Assembly (NCBI GenBank): GCA_964646415.1
Contig: CAZYEL010000009.1
Span: 1 to 39,436 of the forward strand
Reading direction: 5' to 3'
DNA length: 39,436 nt
Origin: VGJV01 sp964646415
Lineage (GTDB): Bacteria > Patescibacteriota > Minisyncoccia > UBA6257 > 2-01-FULL-56-20
Positions 1-7,873 of the stretch are shown here, one piece after another. The notes under the pieces are model-generated. The model saw nothing but the letters and a program-made list of their open reading frames with translations. It made no database searches and had not been told where the DNA came from. The translations under genes were made by a program, and so were the position numbers. How positions within the stretch are numbered: position 1 is the first letter of the stretch; the number at the start of each line of letters is the position of its first letter.

Positions 1-1
1 A

Positions 2-127
2 GGGGTACATGCTTCTCATGGTAACGAAGCTGTACCAACAGACTTAGATTACCCCGCGGAAATATATTGCAGAAAGCCCTTTTTTGTGGTATTCATAAAA
101 GCAGAAAGGTCGGCGTGGAACCCTTAA
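2..127 (+). CDS. C-terminal end of an unidentified protein, cut by the window edge
   Basis: An open frame runs from the window edge to a TAA at 125-127 and gives 41 residues ending WNP. I do not recognise it securely. It has a G-N-E-A-V-P-T stretch followed by a K-P-F-F-V-V-F-I stretch, which loosely resembles the hinge and C-terminal strand of serpins, but the usual L-F-x-G-R segment is missing, so this is only a guess. The frame ends eight bases before the cutA ATG, which fits an upstream gene in the same direction. It could also be a chance open frame. Confidence 0.3.
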   Translation, partial: GVHASHGNEAVPTDLDYPAEIYCRKPFFVVFIKAERSAWNP

Positions 128-134
128 TTTGGGG

Positions 135-443
135 ATGGTTCTCGTCTATACCACATGTAAAAACACGGAGGAAGCGGTGAAACTCGGGAAGCTTATTCTT
201 GACCACAAACTTGCCTCATGCGTGAATATTTGGCCCATCCAAAGTATGTATTACTGGAAGGATGAGCTTAAAAATCATCTTGAGACCGGAATGTATATCA
301 AAACGCTCGAGCATCACATTGCGGAAATCGAGGAGTTGATTGAAAAAAATCATTCTTCTTTGATTCCTTTCGTCGGCGCAGTCGATGTCCGGCGATTCAA
401 CCGCAAATATCGTGAGTGGATGGGAACGGTAATGAAGCAATAA
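135..443 (+). CDS. cutA: Divalent cation tolerance protein CutA
   Basis: Small cytoplasmic CutA1-family protein of 102 residues, the usual family length. These proteins form very stable trimers with a ferredoxin-like fold and are linked to copper tolerance in E. coli, though their biochemical role is unsettled. The family pattern is clear: an N-terminal VYTTC strand, the K-L-A-S-C-V-N-I segment, S-M-Y-Y-W-K-D near residue 40, and a C-terminal P-F-V-G...N..Y..W. I chose ATG 135; an in-frame TTG at 129 is possible but would add only two residues. The 3' end is just upstream of the aminopeptidase, so the two are probably co-transcribed. Confidence 0.9.
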   Translation: MVLVYTTCKNTEEAVKLGKLILDHKLASCVNIWPIQSMYYWKDELKNHLETGMYIKTLEHHIAEIEELIEKNHSSLIPFVGAVDVRRFNRKYREWMGTVMKQ

Positions 444-502
444 CCGTTCCGCCGCCTGCGGCCACTGCCGCCTCTAAGACGAGGAAGGTTCTGTTTATTT
501 TT

Positions 503-1987
503 ATGCAAATCAACGTTTCAAAAAAGATTCCGGGAGATGCAGTATCGGTCTGCCTTATCAAAGAAGACGGAAATGTCCGCCTTCACCCCTTTTTCGCGCT
601 TCTTGACGGAAGCGATAAAGATTATTTCAATGCGACACTAAACTCCTTCCCGAAAAGCGGAGAGTGCACGCGTGCGCTCCTGCTTCCCAGCGGGAAAATA
701 GTTTTGCTTTTAGGTGTCGCGCCGAAAGCGAAATTCACCAACCGAAAAGCGATTCTCGCGGCGCGGCGCGTGATTGTCGTTGCACGAAAAGAAAAATTCA
801 AGAAAATAGCGGCCGCACTCGATGATTTCCGTGTCCGCGGAACCCCCCAAGAAACAGGGCTTCTTGCCGCAATGCAATTTGAAATCGCAAATTTCGAGTT
901 CGTGAAGTACAAGACTCCGCCCAAGGAAGGGTGGGCTTTCGTTGAGAGCATCACTCTTTTCTCCAAATCACAATCTGCAACGCTCACCCGCGCGGTTCAG
1001 GAGGGAAAAATTATCGGCGAAGAGATGAACGAGACGCGTATTCTTTCGAACACGCCCGGAGGGGATATGACGCCCAGTCACCTCGCCGAAGCGGCTACGG
1101 AGGCGGGCAAGCGTGCCGGTTTTAAGGTTTCCATTCTGGACGAGAAAGAAATCGCAAAACTTGGGATGGGCGGGATACTTGGAGTATCCAAAGGTTCATC
1201 GGAGAAGCCGCGGTTTATAGTGATGGAATACCTAAAAGGCAGGAAAGGTGAGCAACCAACGGTACTTGTCGGAAAAGGAGTAACGTTTGATACCGGGGGA
1301 CTTAACCTCAAGCCCGAGCAAGGGATTTACGAGATGCATATGGATATGTCGGGCGGCGCGGCGGTGATTCACACGATTGCGGCGCTCGCGAGAATCAAGG
1401 CAAAGAAAAACGTTATCGGTATCATCCCGGCGGTTGAAAACATGCCGTCGGGCTCCAGCTACCGGCCCGGCGATGTTTTGAAGAGTATGTCCGGGAAGAC
1501 AATTGAAGTATTAAATACCGACGCGGAAGGACGCATCATTCTTGCGGACGCGCTCGAATATGCAAAGCGGTTTTCGCCACGCCTTGTGGTGGATATCGCG
1601 ACACTTACGGGTGCTGCGGTAGTCGCCCTGGGGCAACGTGCCACGGCACTTTTTTCGACAAACGAACAAACCGCAAAGGCATTTCGCATCGCAGGTGAAG
1701 CAACAGGAGACTTTGTCTGGCCGCTCCCGCTTTGGGAAGAATATGAAGATGATGTTCGTGGAACGTTTGGCGACGTATCGAACACCGGGAAAAACCGCTA
1801 CGGTGGGGCAATTAATGGCGCGGTATTCCTCCGGCAATTCATACGGAATGCGGACGGGAGAGATGCCTACTCGTGGGTACACCTTGATATCGCCCCGCGG
1901 ATGACGACGATTGAGGGGGAGTTTCTCGCGAAAGGAGCCGCCGGAGCTTCGGTGGCATTGCTTACCCATTTCCTCCGAAAGTTTTAG
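503..1987 (+). CDS. pepA: Leucyl aminopeptidase (M17 family, PepA-like)
   Basis: Cytosolic di-metal exopeptidase that removes N-terminal residues from peptides, a peptide-salvage role. The 494-residue protein carries all catalytic positions of the family: K258 and D263 in GKGVTFDTGG, K270, D281, and D340, E342 and R344 in the hallmark NTDAEGR. By spacing from E. coli PepA these match K270, D275, K282, D293, D352, E354 and R356. The frame is open back to 416 inside cutA, but family similarity starts at ATG 503 (M-Q-I-N-V), which has a GAGGAAGG purine stretch about 15 nt upstream, so I use 503. It follows cutA directly and is probably in the same transcript. Confidence 0.93.
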   Translation: MQINVSKKIPGDAVSVCLIKEDGNVRLHPFFALLDGSDKDYFNATLNSFPKSGECTRALLLPSGKIVLLLGVAPKAKFTNRKAILAARRVIVVARKEKFKKIAAALDDFRVRGTPQETGLLAAMQFEIANFEFVKYKTPPKEGWAFVESITLFSKSQSATLTRAVQEGKIIGEEMNETRILSNTPGGDMTPSHLAEAATEAGKRAGFKVSILDEKEIAKLGMGGILGVSKGSSEKPRFIVMEYLKGRKGEQPTVLVGKGVTFDTGGLNLKPEQGIYEMHMDMSGGAAVIHTIAALARIKAKKNVIGIIPAVENMPSGSSYRPGDVLKSMSGKTIEVLNTDAEGRIILADALEYAKRFSPRLVVDIATLTGAAVVALGQRATALFSTNEQTAKAFRIAGEATGDFVWPLPLWEEYEDDVRGTFGDVSNTGKNRYGGAINGAVFLRQFIRNADGRDAYSWVHLDIAPRMTTIEGEFLAKGAAGASVALLTHFLRKF

Positions 1988-2056
1988 GATTAGGAAATGA
2001 GGAGTACGAATTAAGGTGAATTGCCCCTTATTCCATACTCCATTATCCTTATTCCT
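1986..2056 (+). repeat. Imperfect inverted repeat filling the pepA-P1 gap
   Basis: Two 31-nt arms (1986-2016 and 2026-2056) around a short loop are about two-thirds complementary without gaps. The right arm is built from the iterated word TTATTCC/ATACTCC. The arms begin inside the pepA stop codon and end at the base before the P1 start codon, so the element fills the whole spacer. A folded transcript could act as a terminator or processing site, but there is no T-run. Confidence 0.7.
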
Positions 2057-3727
2057 ATGAGCCTGGAAAATCACTCCTGTCGCAATTGCCGAGCCCAATT
2101 CGAGATAGACGCCTCCGACCGGAGTTTCTATGAAAAAATGGGAGTGCCCGTACCCGCGCTTTGCCCCGCGTGCCGTTTCCGGCGCCGCGCGGTGTTTCGA
2201 AACGAGCGCACACTCTACAAGAGCACGTGTAAACTTTGCGGAAAGTCGGTGGTCACGATGTACCATCCCAAGTCCGCCCACGTTGTCTATTGCAACGATT
2301 GTTGGTGGTCGGACAAGTGGGACGCGCGCGAGTACGCGCAAGAGTATGATGAAAGCAGACTTTTTTTGGAACAGTTGAACGAACTCGCGTGGAAGGTCCC
2401 CAAGGTGGCGACCTACTCCACGGCGTCTACGGGGCCGAATATCAACAGCGAGTACTGCAATTTTGCAGGAGGCAATAAGGACTGCTATTTGTGCTTTAAC
2501 TCCGGCCCAAGAAACGAGAACTGCGCGTACTCGCGGGGACTCATGCAGTGCCGGGACACATTCGATACCTACTTCGCGGAGGACTCCGAACGGATATACG
2601 AAGGAGTGAATGTGCAAAAGAGCACAGGGGTTGCATGGGGGCAAAATTCACTCGAATGCCTTGATTCATGGTTCGTGCTGAATTGCGCGGGCGTTCAAAG
2701 TTGCTTTGGTTGCGTAAACCTTCGGCATAAGTCATTCCATTTTTTGAATGAGCCACTCGAGAAAGAGGAGTGGAGAAAGAAAGTGAACGAGATTGTGGGC
2801 AGCTATTCGGCGATTGAGAAGTTCAAGAAGATATTTGAGGAACACACAAAGAAGTTCCCGCGTCGCGAGAACGACAACTTGAAGTCGGTGGGTTGCACCG
2901 GGAACTACATCTTCGAGTCAAAAAACTGCAGAGATTCTTTTGAGGTGGGGAAGGGAGAGGACCTCCGATATGCGTTCTCCGTAAAGACCCCCAAAGACAG
3001 TTATGACCTTATCGGGCACGGCAGGAGTTCAGAACTTTTGCTTGAAGGGGTCGGCGTAGGAGTTTCCCAGAGAATCAAAGTCGGATGGTTTGTGGAAAAT
3101 TCGCACGACGTTGAATATTGCCTCGGTGTCCGCGGAAGCGAAGATTGTTTCGGTTGTGTGGGTTTGAAGAACGGGAAGTTTGCGGTACTCAATGCGCAGT
3201 ATTCCGAAGGAGAGTATAAAAAACTCCGTGAAGGCATTATCAAAGAGTTAACGACGGAAGGGGAGTATGGGCTCTTCTTTCCGCCTTCCATGGCGTTTTT
3301 TGCTTACAATGAGACCATCGGACAAGACAATATGCCGCTTACAAAGGAAGAAGCCCAGAAGCAGGGATTCCGCTGGGAAGAAGAAATTCCCGCAACCAAG
3401 GGAAAGGAAACGTTGAAGCCGGAGCAGATTCCCGACCATATTAAAGACGCAACCGACGATATTCTCAAAGAAACGCTTGCGTGCATCTTATGCGGGAGGA
3501 ATTACCGGATTATCAAACCGGAACTCGAAATGTACCGCCGGGCGCTGATTCCTATTCCGCGAAAATGTTTTAGCTGCCGGCATCTTGAGCGCCTTGTTCG
3601 CCGCGGGCCGTTTACGCTTTTCGAACGCACATGCGCGAAGTGCGGAAAGGGGATTAAAACGAACTATTCGCCGGAACGACCAGAGGTTGTGTTTTGTGAG
3701 AGTTGTTACCAATCTGAAGTAATATGA
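2057..3727 (+). CDS. P1: large Cys-rich protein with zinc-ribbon modules at both ends (family of six)
   Basis: I do not recognise a named family. The 556-residue soluble protein has no signal peptide or membrane segment. The N-terminal module has CxxC pairs at 8/11, 36/39, 58/61 and 79/82; the C-terminal module has them at 476/479, 504/507, 526/529 and 547/550, with identical spacing. Both modules have Arg-rich stretches (C-R-F-R-R-R; C-R-H-L-E-R-L-V-R-R), so RNA, DNA or another polyanion is a plausible ligand (inference). The middle has two related lobes (about 100-260 and 275-410) of roughly 20-residue Cys/Tyr/Asn-rich repeats, each ending C-F-G-C-V-x-L then L-N and a K/E-rich helix. A linker with F-A-Y-N-E-T and P-D-H-I-K-D precedes the last module. 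ATG 2057 places the first Cys at residue 8, as in P2, P3, P4 and P6. Its stop overlaps the NUDIX start (ATGA). Confidence 0.85.
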   Translation: MSLENHSCRNCRAQFEIDASDRSFYEKMGVPVPALCPACRFRRRAVFRNERTLYKSTCKLCGKSVVTMYHPKSAHVVYCNDCWWSDKWDAREYAQEYDESRLFLEQLNELAWKVPKVATYSTASTGPNINSEYCNFAGGNKDCYLCFNSGPRNENCAYSRGLMQCRDTFDTYFAEDSERIYEGVNVQKSTGVAWGQNSLECLDSWFVLNCAGVQSCFGCVNLRHKSFHFLNEPLEKEEWRKKVNEIVGSYSAIEKFKKIFEEHTKKFPRRENDNLKSVGCTGNYIFESKNCRDSFEVGKGEDLRYAFSVKTPKDSYDLIGHGRSSELLLEGVGVGVSQRIKVGWFVENSHDVEYCLGVRGSEDCFGCVGLKNGKFAVLNAQYSEGEYKKLREGIIKELTTEGEYGLFFPPSMAFFAYNETIGQDNMPLTKEEAQKQGFRWEEEIPATKGKETLKPEQIPDHIKDATDDILKETLACILCGRNYRIIKPELEMYRRALIPIPRKCFSCRHLERLVRRGPFTLFERTCAKCGKGIKTNYSPERPEVVFCESCYQSEVI

Positions 3728-4128
3728 CGAATAAAGGACCGGCATTAGCTGTTGATTGCGTGGTAGTCGCTTCAAGCGGAGTGGTTTTGATTAAGCGCGG
3801 ACATGACCCTTTCAAAGGGTGCTATGCGCTTCCCGGTGGTTTCGTCGAGGTTGGAGAAACAGTGGAGGAAGCGTGCAAGAAAGAAACATTCGAGGAAACG
3901 GGACTTGTGCTTACAAAGCTCAAGCTTATAGGCGTTTATTCGGAGCCGAGCCGCGATTCCAGGAGGCATATCGTTTCCGTTGCTTTTCTTGGGGAAGCTG
4001 ACATCTCCACGTTGTGCGCGGGTGACGACGCAAGCCATGCCGAGATTGTCCGCGATTGGAGAAATAATACTCTTGCTTTCGATCACAAAAAGATAATTAG
4101 CGATGCGCATAAATTGAACAATGGATAG
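3724..4128 (+). CDS. NUDIX hydrolase
   Basis: A 134-residue NUDIX-domain protein that would hydrolyse a nucleoside diphosphate linked to another group; ADP-ribose or a sugar nucleotide is typical of such short members, but the substrate cannot be read here. The NUDIX box lies at about residues 39-61: G-F-V-E-V-G-E, seven residues, then K-E-T-F-E-E-T-G-L. It departs mildly from consensus, with Lys for the usual Arg and Thr for the hydrophobic residue, while the metal-binding E-E pair is kept. The gene overlaps P1 by 4 nt and P2 by 8 nt, so it is translationally coupled to both. This makes it a candidate functional partner of the P family, or only a passenger. Confidence 0.88.
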   Translation: MTNKGPALAVDCVVVASSGVVLIKRGHDPFKGCYALPGGFVEVGETVEEACKKETFEETGLVLTKLKLIGVYSEPSRDSRRHIVSVAFLGEADISTLCAGDDASHAEIVRDWRNNTLAFDHKKIISDAHKLNNG

Positions 4129-5812
4129 CCTTACTGCGTCCTGCAAATCTTGCAAAACTCAATTTACCATCGAGCCGGATGACTTCGCGTTCTATGAAAC
4201 TATCCACGTGCCGCCGCCGACTTGGTGCCCCAAATGCCGCCTTATGCGGCGGCTTGCGTGGTACGGTTACCGCATTCTTTATAAGCGGAAATGCGATTTC
4301 ACCGGGGAGGGCATCATCACTATTTATCACCCCGACTTGCCATATAAGGTGTACAAACAAGATGTCTGGTGGTCGGACCAATGGGACCCGAAGAGTTACG
4401 GACGCGACTTCGACTTTTCACGTTCTTTCTTTGAGCAGTTCAAAGAATTGATGGATGCGGTGCCCAAGGCGGCACTTCACACCGAGTACACCACAATGGT
4501 GAACAGCGAGTACTGCAATGCGTCGAGTTTCCAAAAAAATTGCTATCTCTGCTTCAAACATATCACCGGAGAGGACACCGGCTATACCAATGTCGCGCTT
4601 CGGACAAAAAATTCCTTTGATGTCGCGTATTCTTCCGACCCGGAACTTTGCTACGAAGTCGTGAATGTCCATCGCTGCTACCAGACGTTTTTCTCGGAAG
4701 ATTGCGAAGATTGCCACAGTGTTTACTTCTCACGAGACCTTAGAGGGTGCGACGATTGTATCGGATGCAGCAACCTCCGCAAGAAAAGCTATTGTATTTT
4801 CAATGAACAATTCACAAAGGAAGAATTTCAGAAGAAGCTCCGGGAGTTTGACTTCGGTTCTTGGAAGAACAGAGAGGGGTTGCGGATACGCGCACAGGAA
4901 TTTTCCCTGCAATTCCCGCGGCGCGCGATCCACGGGAGGAATAACAGCAACGTTTCGGGAGAATACGTCTACAACTCCAAAAATGCGCACGAGGTCTATT
5001 TCGTTTCCGATTCGGAGAACGTGAAGTACGCCCAGCTTTTCCTTAAAGGAGGCACAAAAAACAGTTATGACTTCACCGCATTCGGCTCAAGCTCCGAGTG
5101 GGTCTACGACGCGACATGGACCGGTTTGAATACCAATAACGTCAGATTCAGCGTATGGAATTACCGGAGCCATGACACCGAATACACGTTCGGCTGCCAC
5201 GGATGCGGGAATGTGTTCGGCTGCGCGGGACTCAAGAATGCGGAGTACTGTGTTTTCAATAAGCAATATTCGAAGGATGAATACTTTCCACTAGTTGACC
5301 GCATTAAGAAGCAAATGGCAGTGGCGCCGTTCACCGACCGCCTGGGACGCGAGCATGGCTATGGAGGACAGATTCCGGCCGACCTTTCTCCTTGGGCGTA
5401 CAACGAAACCACCGCGTACGAATTTTTCCCGACTACTAAAGAAGAAGCGCTCAAACAGGGTTTCACCTGGCGCGACCCGGATGCGCGCGAATACCGCGAC
5501 GCGACCACAACCGTTCCCGACCACATCAAAGACGTTCCCGACACCGTCACGAAAGAGATTTTGAAGTGTGATGCATGCGGCAAGAATTACCAGATTATTC
5601 CTATGGAATTGCAGTTTCTCCGCCATTCCAATTTTCCTATCCCGCGTCAGTGCCCGCTCTGCCGCGACCGCGCGCGCATCCGGCGACTAAACCCAATGCA
5701 GATGTATTCCCGTACTTGTGCGAAGTGTGAAGCAGCAATCCGGACTTCCTACGCACCGGAGCGGCCGGAAATAGTGTATTGTGAAAGTTGTTACCAGGCG
5801 GAAATTGCATAA
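4121..5812 (+). CDS. P2: large Cys-rich paralogue of P1
   Basis: Second family member, 563 residues, same layout as P1. The first N-terminal CxxC pairs (8/11 and 36/39) keep the family spacing. The second N-terminal ribbon has decayed: only C58 remains, and the Y-C-x-x-C part reads Y-K-Q-D. The C-terminal module keeps all eight Cys (from C-D-A-C-G-K-N-Y to Y-C-E-S-C-Y). Lobe A contains N-S-E-Y-C-N, K-N-C-Y-L-C-F and C-D-D-C-I-G-C-S-N-L-R-K-K; lobe B ends C-G-N-V-F-G-C-A-G-L-K. The repeats suggest a right-handed beta-helix (inference). ATG 4121 lies inside the end of the NUDIX gene, so translation is coupled. Function unknown. Confidence 0.85.
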   Translation: MDSLTASCKSCKTQFTIEPDDFAFYETIHVPPPTWCPKCRLMRRLAWYGYRILYKRKCDFTGEGIITIYHPDLPYKVYKQDVWWSDQWDPKSYGRDFDFSRSFFEQFKELMDAVPKAALHTEYTTMVNSEYCNASSFQKNCYLCFKHITGEDTGYTNVALRTKNSFDVAYSSDPELCYEVVNVHRCYQTFFSEDCEDCHSVYFSRDLRGCDDCIGCSNLRKKSYCIFNEQFTKEEFQKKLREFDFGSWKNREGLRIRAQEFSLQFPRRAIHGRNNSNVSGEYVYNSKNAHEVYFVSDSENVKYAQLFLKGGTKNSYDFTAFGSSSEWVYDATWTGLNTNNVRFSVWNYRSHDTEYTFGCHGCGNVFGCAGLKNAEYCVFNKQYSKDEYFPLVDRIKKQMAVAPFTDRLGREHGYGGQIPADLSPWAYNETTAYEFFPTTKEEALKQGFTWRDPDAREYRDATTTVPDHIKDVPDTVTKEILKCDACGKNYQIIPMELQFLRHSNFPIPRQCPLCRDRARIRRLNPMQMYSRTCAKCEAAIRTSYAPERPEIVYCESCYQAEIA

Positions 5813-5815
5813 CAT

Positions 5816-5848
5816 CAGAAAATAGAAAGTAGAAATATAGAAAATAGA
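5816..5848 (+). repeat. Iterated AGAAAATAGAA-type repeat before P3
   Basis: The 36-nt gap between P2 and P3 is an A-rich tandem of AGAAAATAGAA, AGTAGAAATATAG and AGAAAATAGA units. The same unit precedes P4 at 7857-7873. In both cases the last unit reads AAAATAGAATG and provides the start codon. No Shine-Dalgarno sequence is present. Confidence 0.65.
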
Positions 5849-7513
5849 ATGAACTCGGAAACAAGGAATTGCCTATCATGCAAAAAATTGTTCGTCATCG
5901 AGCCCGATGACTTTTCGTTCTACGAGAAAGTGGGTTTCCCCGCGCCGAAGGATTGCCCGGTGTGCCGCCAGCGGCGGAGAATGATATTCCGAAATTTCAA
6001 GACGCTCTACAAGAAAAAATCGGACTTGTCGGGAGCTTCGATGATATCGATGTATTCTCCTCAATCGCCCTATAAGGTTTATGCGCATGACGAGTGGTGG
6101 GCGGACAGTTGGGACCCGGCGGAATATGGACGGGATTTCGCCTTCGGCAGGCCGTTCTTCGAACAATTCAAGGAACTTTTGCTCGCTGTCCCGCGGTTTA
6201 ACCTGATGCGCAATCAGAGTGTTGGCTCCGAATACGTGAATTTTGGTTTTGGCAGCAAGAATTGCTATATGACATTCGGTTCCGTGGAAAACGAGGAGTG
6301 CCTGTATGGGCATATTGTGTGGGAATCAAAGGACTCGGTGGACACGCTCTATCTTCATAAATCCGAACTTTGCTATGAATGCATTGACTGCATCGGTTCA
6401 TATCGAGTGCTGTACAGTCAGGAATGTGAGAGCTGTGCGGATAGCATCGGACTTTTCGATTGCCGGAGCTGTACGAATTGCATCGGATGCGTAGGGCTGA
6501 AGCAGAAATCCTATTGTATTTTCAACGAGCAGAAGACGAAGGAAGAATATGAAGCGTTTCTTTGCACACATCCGCTCACGGATCCCGCGGCAACAGAGCT
6601 TATTTTGGGGAAGCAGCGTGAACTTCGAAGAACCCTGCCTCAACGGCACTTGTTCGGTTCGCATAACAATGCCGTTTCCGGAAACCATATCTATAACGGG
6701 AAAAATATCCAGGATTCTTTCGATGTGAAGGGAGGGGAAAACTCGCGTTTCATCTACACCTCACGCAACGCAAGAGACTCGTACGACATTGCGTTCAGTC
6801 CGGACATCGAACTTTCGTATTATTCCCTCACGACGCTGAAATGCAATCGCGTCTACTTCTGCCATGTGGGGCAAAGTTGCGCCAACATGTATTACTCGGA
6901 TTTCTGCTTCAACGCGCGAAATGTGTTCGGGTGCGCGGGGCTCAAGAGCGGCGAATATTGCATTCTCAACAAGCAATACACAAAGGACGAGTATGAGAAG
7001 CTGAAGACAAGGATTATCGAGCACATGAAGAAGACGGGGGAGTGGGGGGAGTTTTTTCCCGCTTCGCTCTCGCCCTTCGCATACAACGAATCCATTGCGC
7101 AGGAATATTTCCCGATGCAGAAGGAAGAGGCGCTCGCGGCGGGATTCCGTTGGGAAGAAAATATCCCGCGCACTTCCGGACAAGAAACGGTCAAAAATGA
7201 TGAGCTTCCCAGGAATCCCGCGCTCTACAGCGCCGATATGCTCGGGAAGCAAATTCTGCGATGCGATGCATGCGGTTACAATTACCGGCTCACCGCGCAG
7301 GAAATTTCTTTCTATACGCGTCTCGCGCTGCCTCTCCCGCGCGAGTGCTTCAACTGCCGGCACGAACGCCGTATGAAACAACGCAATATCCGGAAACTGT
7401 GGGATGGGAAGTGTGCAAAATGTGGTGTGGGATTCAAAACTTCGTATTCGCCGGAACAGCAGAAGGAGTATAGAATTTACTGCGAGCAATGCTACCAAAG
7501 CGAAGTAGGATGA
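5849..7513 (+). CDS. P3: large Cys-rich paralogue of P1
   Basis: Third family member, 554 residues. The first N-terminal CxxC pairs are at 8/11 and 36/39, followed by the basic R-Q-R-R-R-M-I-F-R-N-F-K-T-L-Y-K-K-K segment. The second N-terminal ribbon has lost all four Cys (K-S-D-L-S-G then Y-K-V-Y-A-H-D-E). The C-terminal module is complete, with a two-residue insertion between its last pairs (P-E-Q-Q-K-E-Y-R). The two repeat lobes and the F-F-P..S-P-F-A-Y-N-E-S linker are as in P1. The start is set by the alignment and by the shared AAAATAGAATG context. The stop overlaps an in-frame ATG of the downstream small gene (ATGA). Function unknown. Confidence 0.85.
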   Translation: MNSETRNCLSCKKLFVIEPDDFSFYEKVGFPAPKDCPVCRQRRRMIFRNFKTLYKKKSDLSGASMISMYSPQSPYKVYAHDEWWADSWDPAEYGRDFAFGRPFFEQFKELLLAVPRFNLMRNQSVGSEYVNFGFGSKNCYMTFGSVENEECLYGHIVWESKDSVDTLYLHKSELCYECIDCIGSYRVLYSQECESCADSIGLFDCRSCTNCIGCVGLKQKSYCIFNEQKTKEEYEAFLCTHPLTDPAATELILGKQRELRRTLPQRHLFGSHNNAVSGNHIYNGKNIQDSFDVKGGENSRFIYTSRNARDSYDIAFSPDIELSYYSLTTLKCNRVYFCHVGQSCANMYYSDFCFNARNVFGCAGLKSGEYCILNKQYTKDEYEKLKTRIIEHMKKTGEWGEFFPASLSPFAYNESIAQEYFPMQKEEALAAGFRWEENIPRTSGQETVKNDELPRNPALYSADMLGKQILRCDACGYNYRLTAQEISFYTRLALPLPRECFNCRHERRMKQRNIRKLWDGKCAKCGVGFKTSYSPEQQKEYRIYCEQCYQSEVG

Positions 7514-7516
7514 CTA

Positions 7517-7541
7517 GATTCGCGTTATTCGCGATTACTCC
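7517..7541 (+). repeat. CGCGTTATTCGCGATTACTCC repeat word before the small gene at 7543
   Basis: The stretch between the P3 stop and ATG 7543 is nearly the same as the sequence just before the nuclease gene at 28340, and is found reversed at 11715-11752. Because it is a dispersed repeat, the in-frame ATG at 7510 that overlaps the P3 stop is less likely to be the true start of the small gene. Confidence 0.65.
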
Positions 7542-7542
7542 T

Positions 7543-7854
7543 ATGAAATTTTCCGTATATAGCGTCACTGATAACCTTAATACCGTCATGCGGCGGATTG
7601 GATATCATCCCATCGCCCATTCCGATAGGGGAGAGTTGAACTGCGTCCGTCCGCTTGAGGGGCAAAATTACCCCCGTTTCCATGCATACGTAAAAGAAGA
7701 GAAAGATAAGATTCTCTTTAGTCTCCACCTCGACCAAAAGCGCCCCTCGTATGGGCATGAAACGGCGCACAGCGGAGACTATGAAGGCGAGGTGGTGCAA
7801 AAGGAAGCGTATCGCATACAGGAAGTGTTGATACTTTCACGCGAGCGCGAGTGA
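7543..7854 (+). CDS. Conserved-looking hypothetical protein (103 aa)
   Basis: A small soluble protein of 103 residues with no recognised domain. It has a compact alpha/beta look: N-terminal strand M-K-F-S-V-Y-S-V, a central F-H-A-Y-V-K-E-E-K-D-K-I-L-F-S-L-H-L-D-Q-K-R-P-S stretch, then H-E-T-A-H-S-G-D-Y-E-G-E and an acidic-basic C-terminal helix. I recall similar short proteins in Parcubacteria, but not a function. An upstream ATG at 7510 overlaps the P3 stop; I prefer 7543 because the stretch between them is a dispersed repeat. The gene sits between P3 and P4 and is probably co-transcribed with them. Confidence 0.7.
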   Translation: MKFSVYSVTDNLNTVMRRIGYHPIAHSDRGELNCVRPLEGQNYPRFHAYVKEEKDKILFSLHLDQKRPSYGHETAHSGDYEGEVVQKEAYRIQEVLILSRERE

Positions 7855-7873
7855 ATAGAAAATGGAAAATAGA

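Noticed and set aside
1511..2644. Minus-strand ORF of 377 residues across pepA and P1
   Set aside because: It spans two well-supported genes on the other strand plus a repeat-filled gap and resembles no family.
6761..7498. Long minus-strand ORF of 245 residues inside P3
   Set aside because: It is a shadow of P3, whose sequence is supported by five paralogues; similar antisense frames occur in P1, P4 and P5 because of codon bias.
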